DNA of 64,000 bases from Sulfurovum sp. TSL6 (GTDB lineage Bacteria > Campylobacterota > Campylobacteria > Campylobacterales > Sulfurovaceae), in contig NZ_BPFJ01000001.1 of NCBI RefSeq assembly GCF_019972115.1, positions 620,001 to 684,000 on the forward strand. The letters run 5' to 3'. Below the pieces are notes generated by a model, which did no database searches, was not told the DNA's origin, and saw nothing but the letters and a program-made list of their open reading frames with translations. A program made the position numbers and the translations under genes. Shown here one piece after another: positions 62,922 to 64,000 of the stretch (positions are counted from its first letter, which is position 1; the number at the start of each line of letters is the position of its first letter).

Positions 62922-64000
62922 CTAGGCTATTTCAGCCATCACTTCATAGGCTGCTTTGATCGTCTCGTCTATCATCTCATCAGTTGTAGCTGCACAGATA
63001 AATCCTGCCTCAAAAGATGAACATGCAAGATAGATACCTCTGTCCAACATGCCTTTATGGAATTTTGCGAACCTGGCTGTATCATTTTCCAATGCATCAT
63101 CAAAGTTTTTTACCGGCTTATCAGAGAAAAAGAAACCAAACATACTTCCTCTTACATCGGTCACCAAAGGTATGTTTGATGCATCTGCTGCTTTTTTGAA
63201 TCCATCCATGAGTTTTTTAGCTTTATTCCCAAGTGATACATATAAAGAAGGATTGGATTTGAGTTTTCTAAGACTAGTAAGACCTGCTGCCATTGCCACA
63301 GGGTTACCTGAAAGCGTTCCCGCCTGGTAGACTGGACCTTCAGGAGAAAGGTGTGCCATGATCTGCGCTGATGCACCAAATGCACCCACAGGCATACCTG
63401 CGCCGATAACTTTACCCAGAGTGACCATGTCCGGTTTCACACTTGAAATACCTTGGGCCCCTCTAAGTGAAGCCCTAAACCCACTCATGACTTCATCAAA
63501 GATAAGCAGTGCACCATGGTTGGTACAGAGACATCTAAGTTCTTCCAAAAATGCTTCATCCGCAGGTACAAGACCCATATTCCCAGCTATAGGCTCGATG
63601 ATCACACATGCGATACCCTCTGGTGACTCTTCAAAACATGCCAGTACGGATTCAATATCATTATACGTTGCCAAAAGTGTATGTTTTGTAAGGTCAGCCG
63701 GTACACCCGGGCTCGATGGAGAGCCGAATGTAGCGAGACCCGAACCTGCCTGTACAAGAAGTGAGTCTGAGTGACCATGATAACATCCTGTAAATTTTAC
63801 AATATTTTCTCTGCCTGTCACACCACGAGCCAAACGGATAGCAGACATCACTGCTTCCGTTCCGGAACTAACGAAACGTACTTTGTCAATGCTGTCAAAA
63901 AGCGTCACGATCTCATTTGCAAGTTCAGTCTCTATAGTAGTAGGTGCACCAAAACTTAGACCTCTTTTCACTGCATCTATGACTGATGCTTCTATATCTG
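62922..64000 (-). CDS. hemL: Glutamate-1-semialdehyde 2,1-aminomutase HemL, 5' end cut by window edge
   Basis: The frame stays open to 64000 (upstream codons read [17 protein letters not shown]), so the GTG at 63971 is not the true start. The PLP Lys is in [54 protein letters not shown] and [17 protein letters not shown] are further hallmarks of HemL. It makes 5-aminolevulinate for haem. About 70-75 N-terminal residues lie outside the window. Confidence 0.95.
   Translation of the reverse strand, partial: DIEASVIDAVKRGLSFGAPTTIETELANEIVTLFDSIDKVRFVSSGTEAVMSAIRLARGVTGRENIVKFTGCYHGHSDSLLVQAGSGLATFGSPSSPGVPADLTKHTLLATYNDIESVLACFEESPEGIACVIIEPIAGNMGLVPADEAFLEELRCLCTNHGALLIFDEVMSGFRASLRGAQGISSVKPDMVTLGKVIGAGMPVGAFGASAQIMAHLSPEGPVYQAGTLSGNPVAMAAGLTSLRKLKSNPSLYVSLGNKAKKLMDGFKKAADASNIPLVTDVRGSMFGFFFSDKPVKNFDDALENDTARFAKFHKGMLDRGIYLACSSFEAGFICAATTDEMIDETIKAAYEVMAEIA

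Overview
The window looks like a chromosomal segment of a Sulfurovum-like member of the Campylobacterota (formerly Epsilonproteobacteria). The evidence is low GC, densely packed genes, a hydABCDE-type uptake [NiFe] hydrogenase operon of the kind known from Helicobacter and Wolinella, a Tat-exported sulfide:quinone oxidoreductase-like flavoprotein, a cytochrome c peroxidase, a HiPIP, and many small exported proteins. I see no phage, insertion sequence or CRISPR array. Genus assignment is inference.

Region 1 (1-7.7 kb): the 5' part of ribB, a consensus promoter with tRNA-Gln and initiator tRNA-Met, then mostly small secreted, membrane or lipoproteins of unknown role (one is a tyrosine-rich repeat protein), an Old Yellow Enzyme, a Sel1-repeat protein, a periplasmic rhodanese and a host-attachment/baeRF-like protein. 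Region 2 (7.9-23.3 kb): a DASS anion transporter, then a roughly 12.5-kb minus-strand hydrogenase block in transcription order hydA-hydB-hydC-hydD-hydE-hypF-nickel permease-hypB-hypC-hypD-hypE-hypA, preceded by the SQR-like gene. It encodes the periplasmic H2-oxidising enzyme, its quinone-reducing cytochrome b, its endopeptidase and the full Ni/Fe/CN/CO maturation set. HydE reads as a diverged HypF-like protein.

Region 3 (23.4-30.6 kb): a Na/Pi cotransporter-PhoU protein, ThiI with rhodanese domain, a MOSC protein, then a disturbed stretch. This holds ORF remnants, a 9-G tract directly in front of a MipA/OmpV outer-membrane gene, and a decayed chimera of a multicopper oxidase N-terminus joined to the C-terminal half of a copper P-type ATPase. 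SodB follows.

Region 4 (30.6-40.8 kb) is the most unusual: a Tat HiPIP, then an 847-residue fusion of a cytochrome b5-like domain, a DUF2231-like membrane domain and the gamma-alpha chain of a 2-oxoacid:acceptor oxidoreductase, followed by its TPP-binding beta subunit. Next come sufB-C-D-E-T under a promoter with an embedded inverted repeat, and a second, minimal SufC/SufB-like pair. The block therefore combines [Fe-S] assembly with enzymes that need [Fe-S] clusters or protect them.

Region 5 (40.8-51.2 kb): a HAD-IIA protein, a DEAD-box RNA helicase behind a long leader that can fold into many stems, a FAH-family enzyme, a periplasmic FmdE-like protein beside a REP-like palindrome, a cytochrome P460-like protein, a solitary TopoVI-A/Spo11-like Toprim protein, a dihaem cytochrome c peroxidase and FtsH. 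Region 6 (51.3-64 kb): YgiQ radical-SAM protein, a HAD phosphatase, a murU-amgK-anmK peptidoglycan-recycling set with a lipoprotein amidase nearby, an aminotransferase, a hexose-6-phosphate mutarotase, a sodium:solute symporter, AtpZ-like and other membrane proteins, an alpha/beta hydrolase, and hemL running off the right edge.
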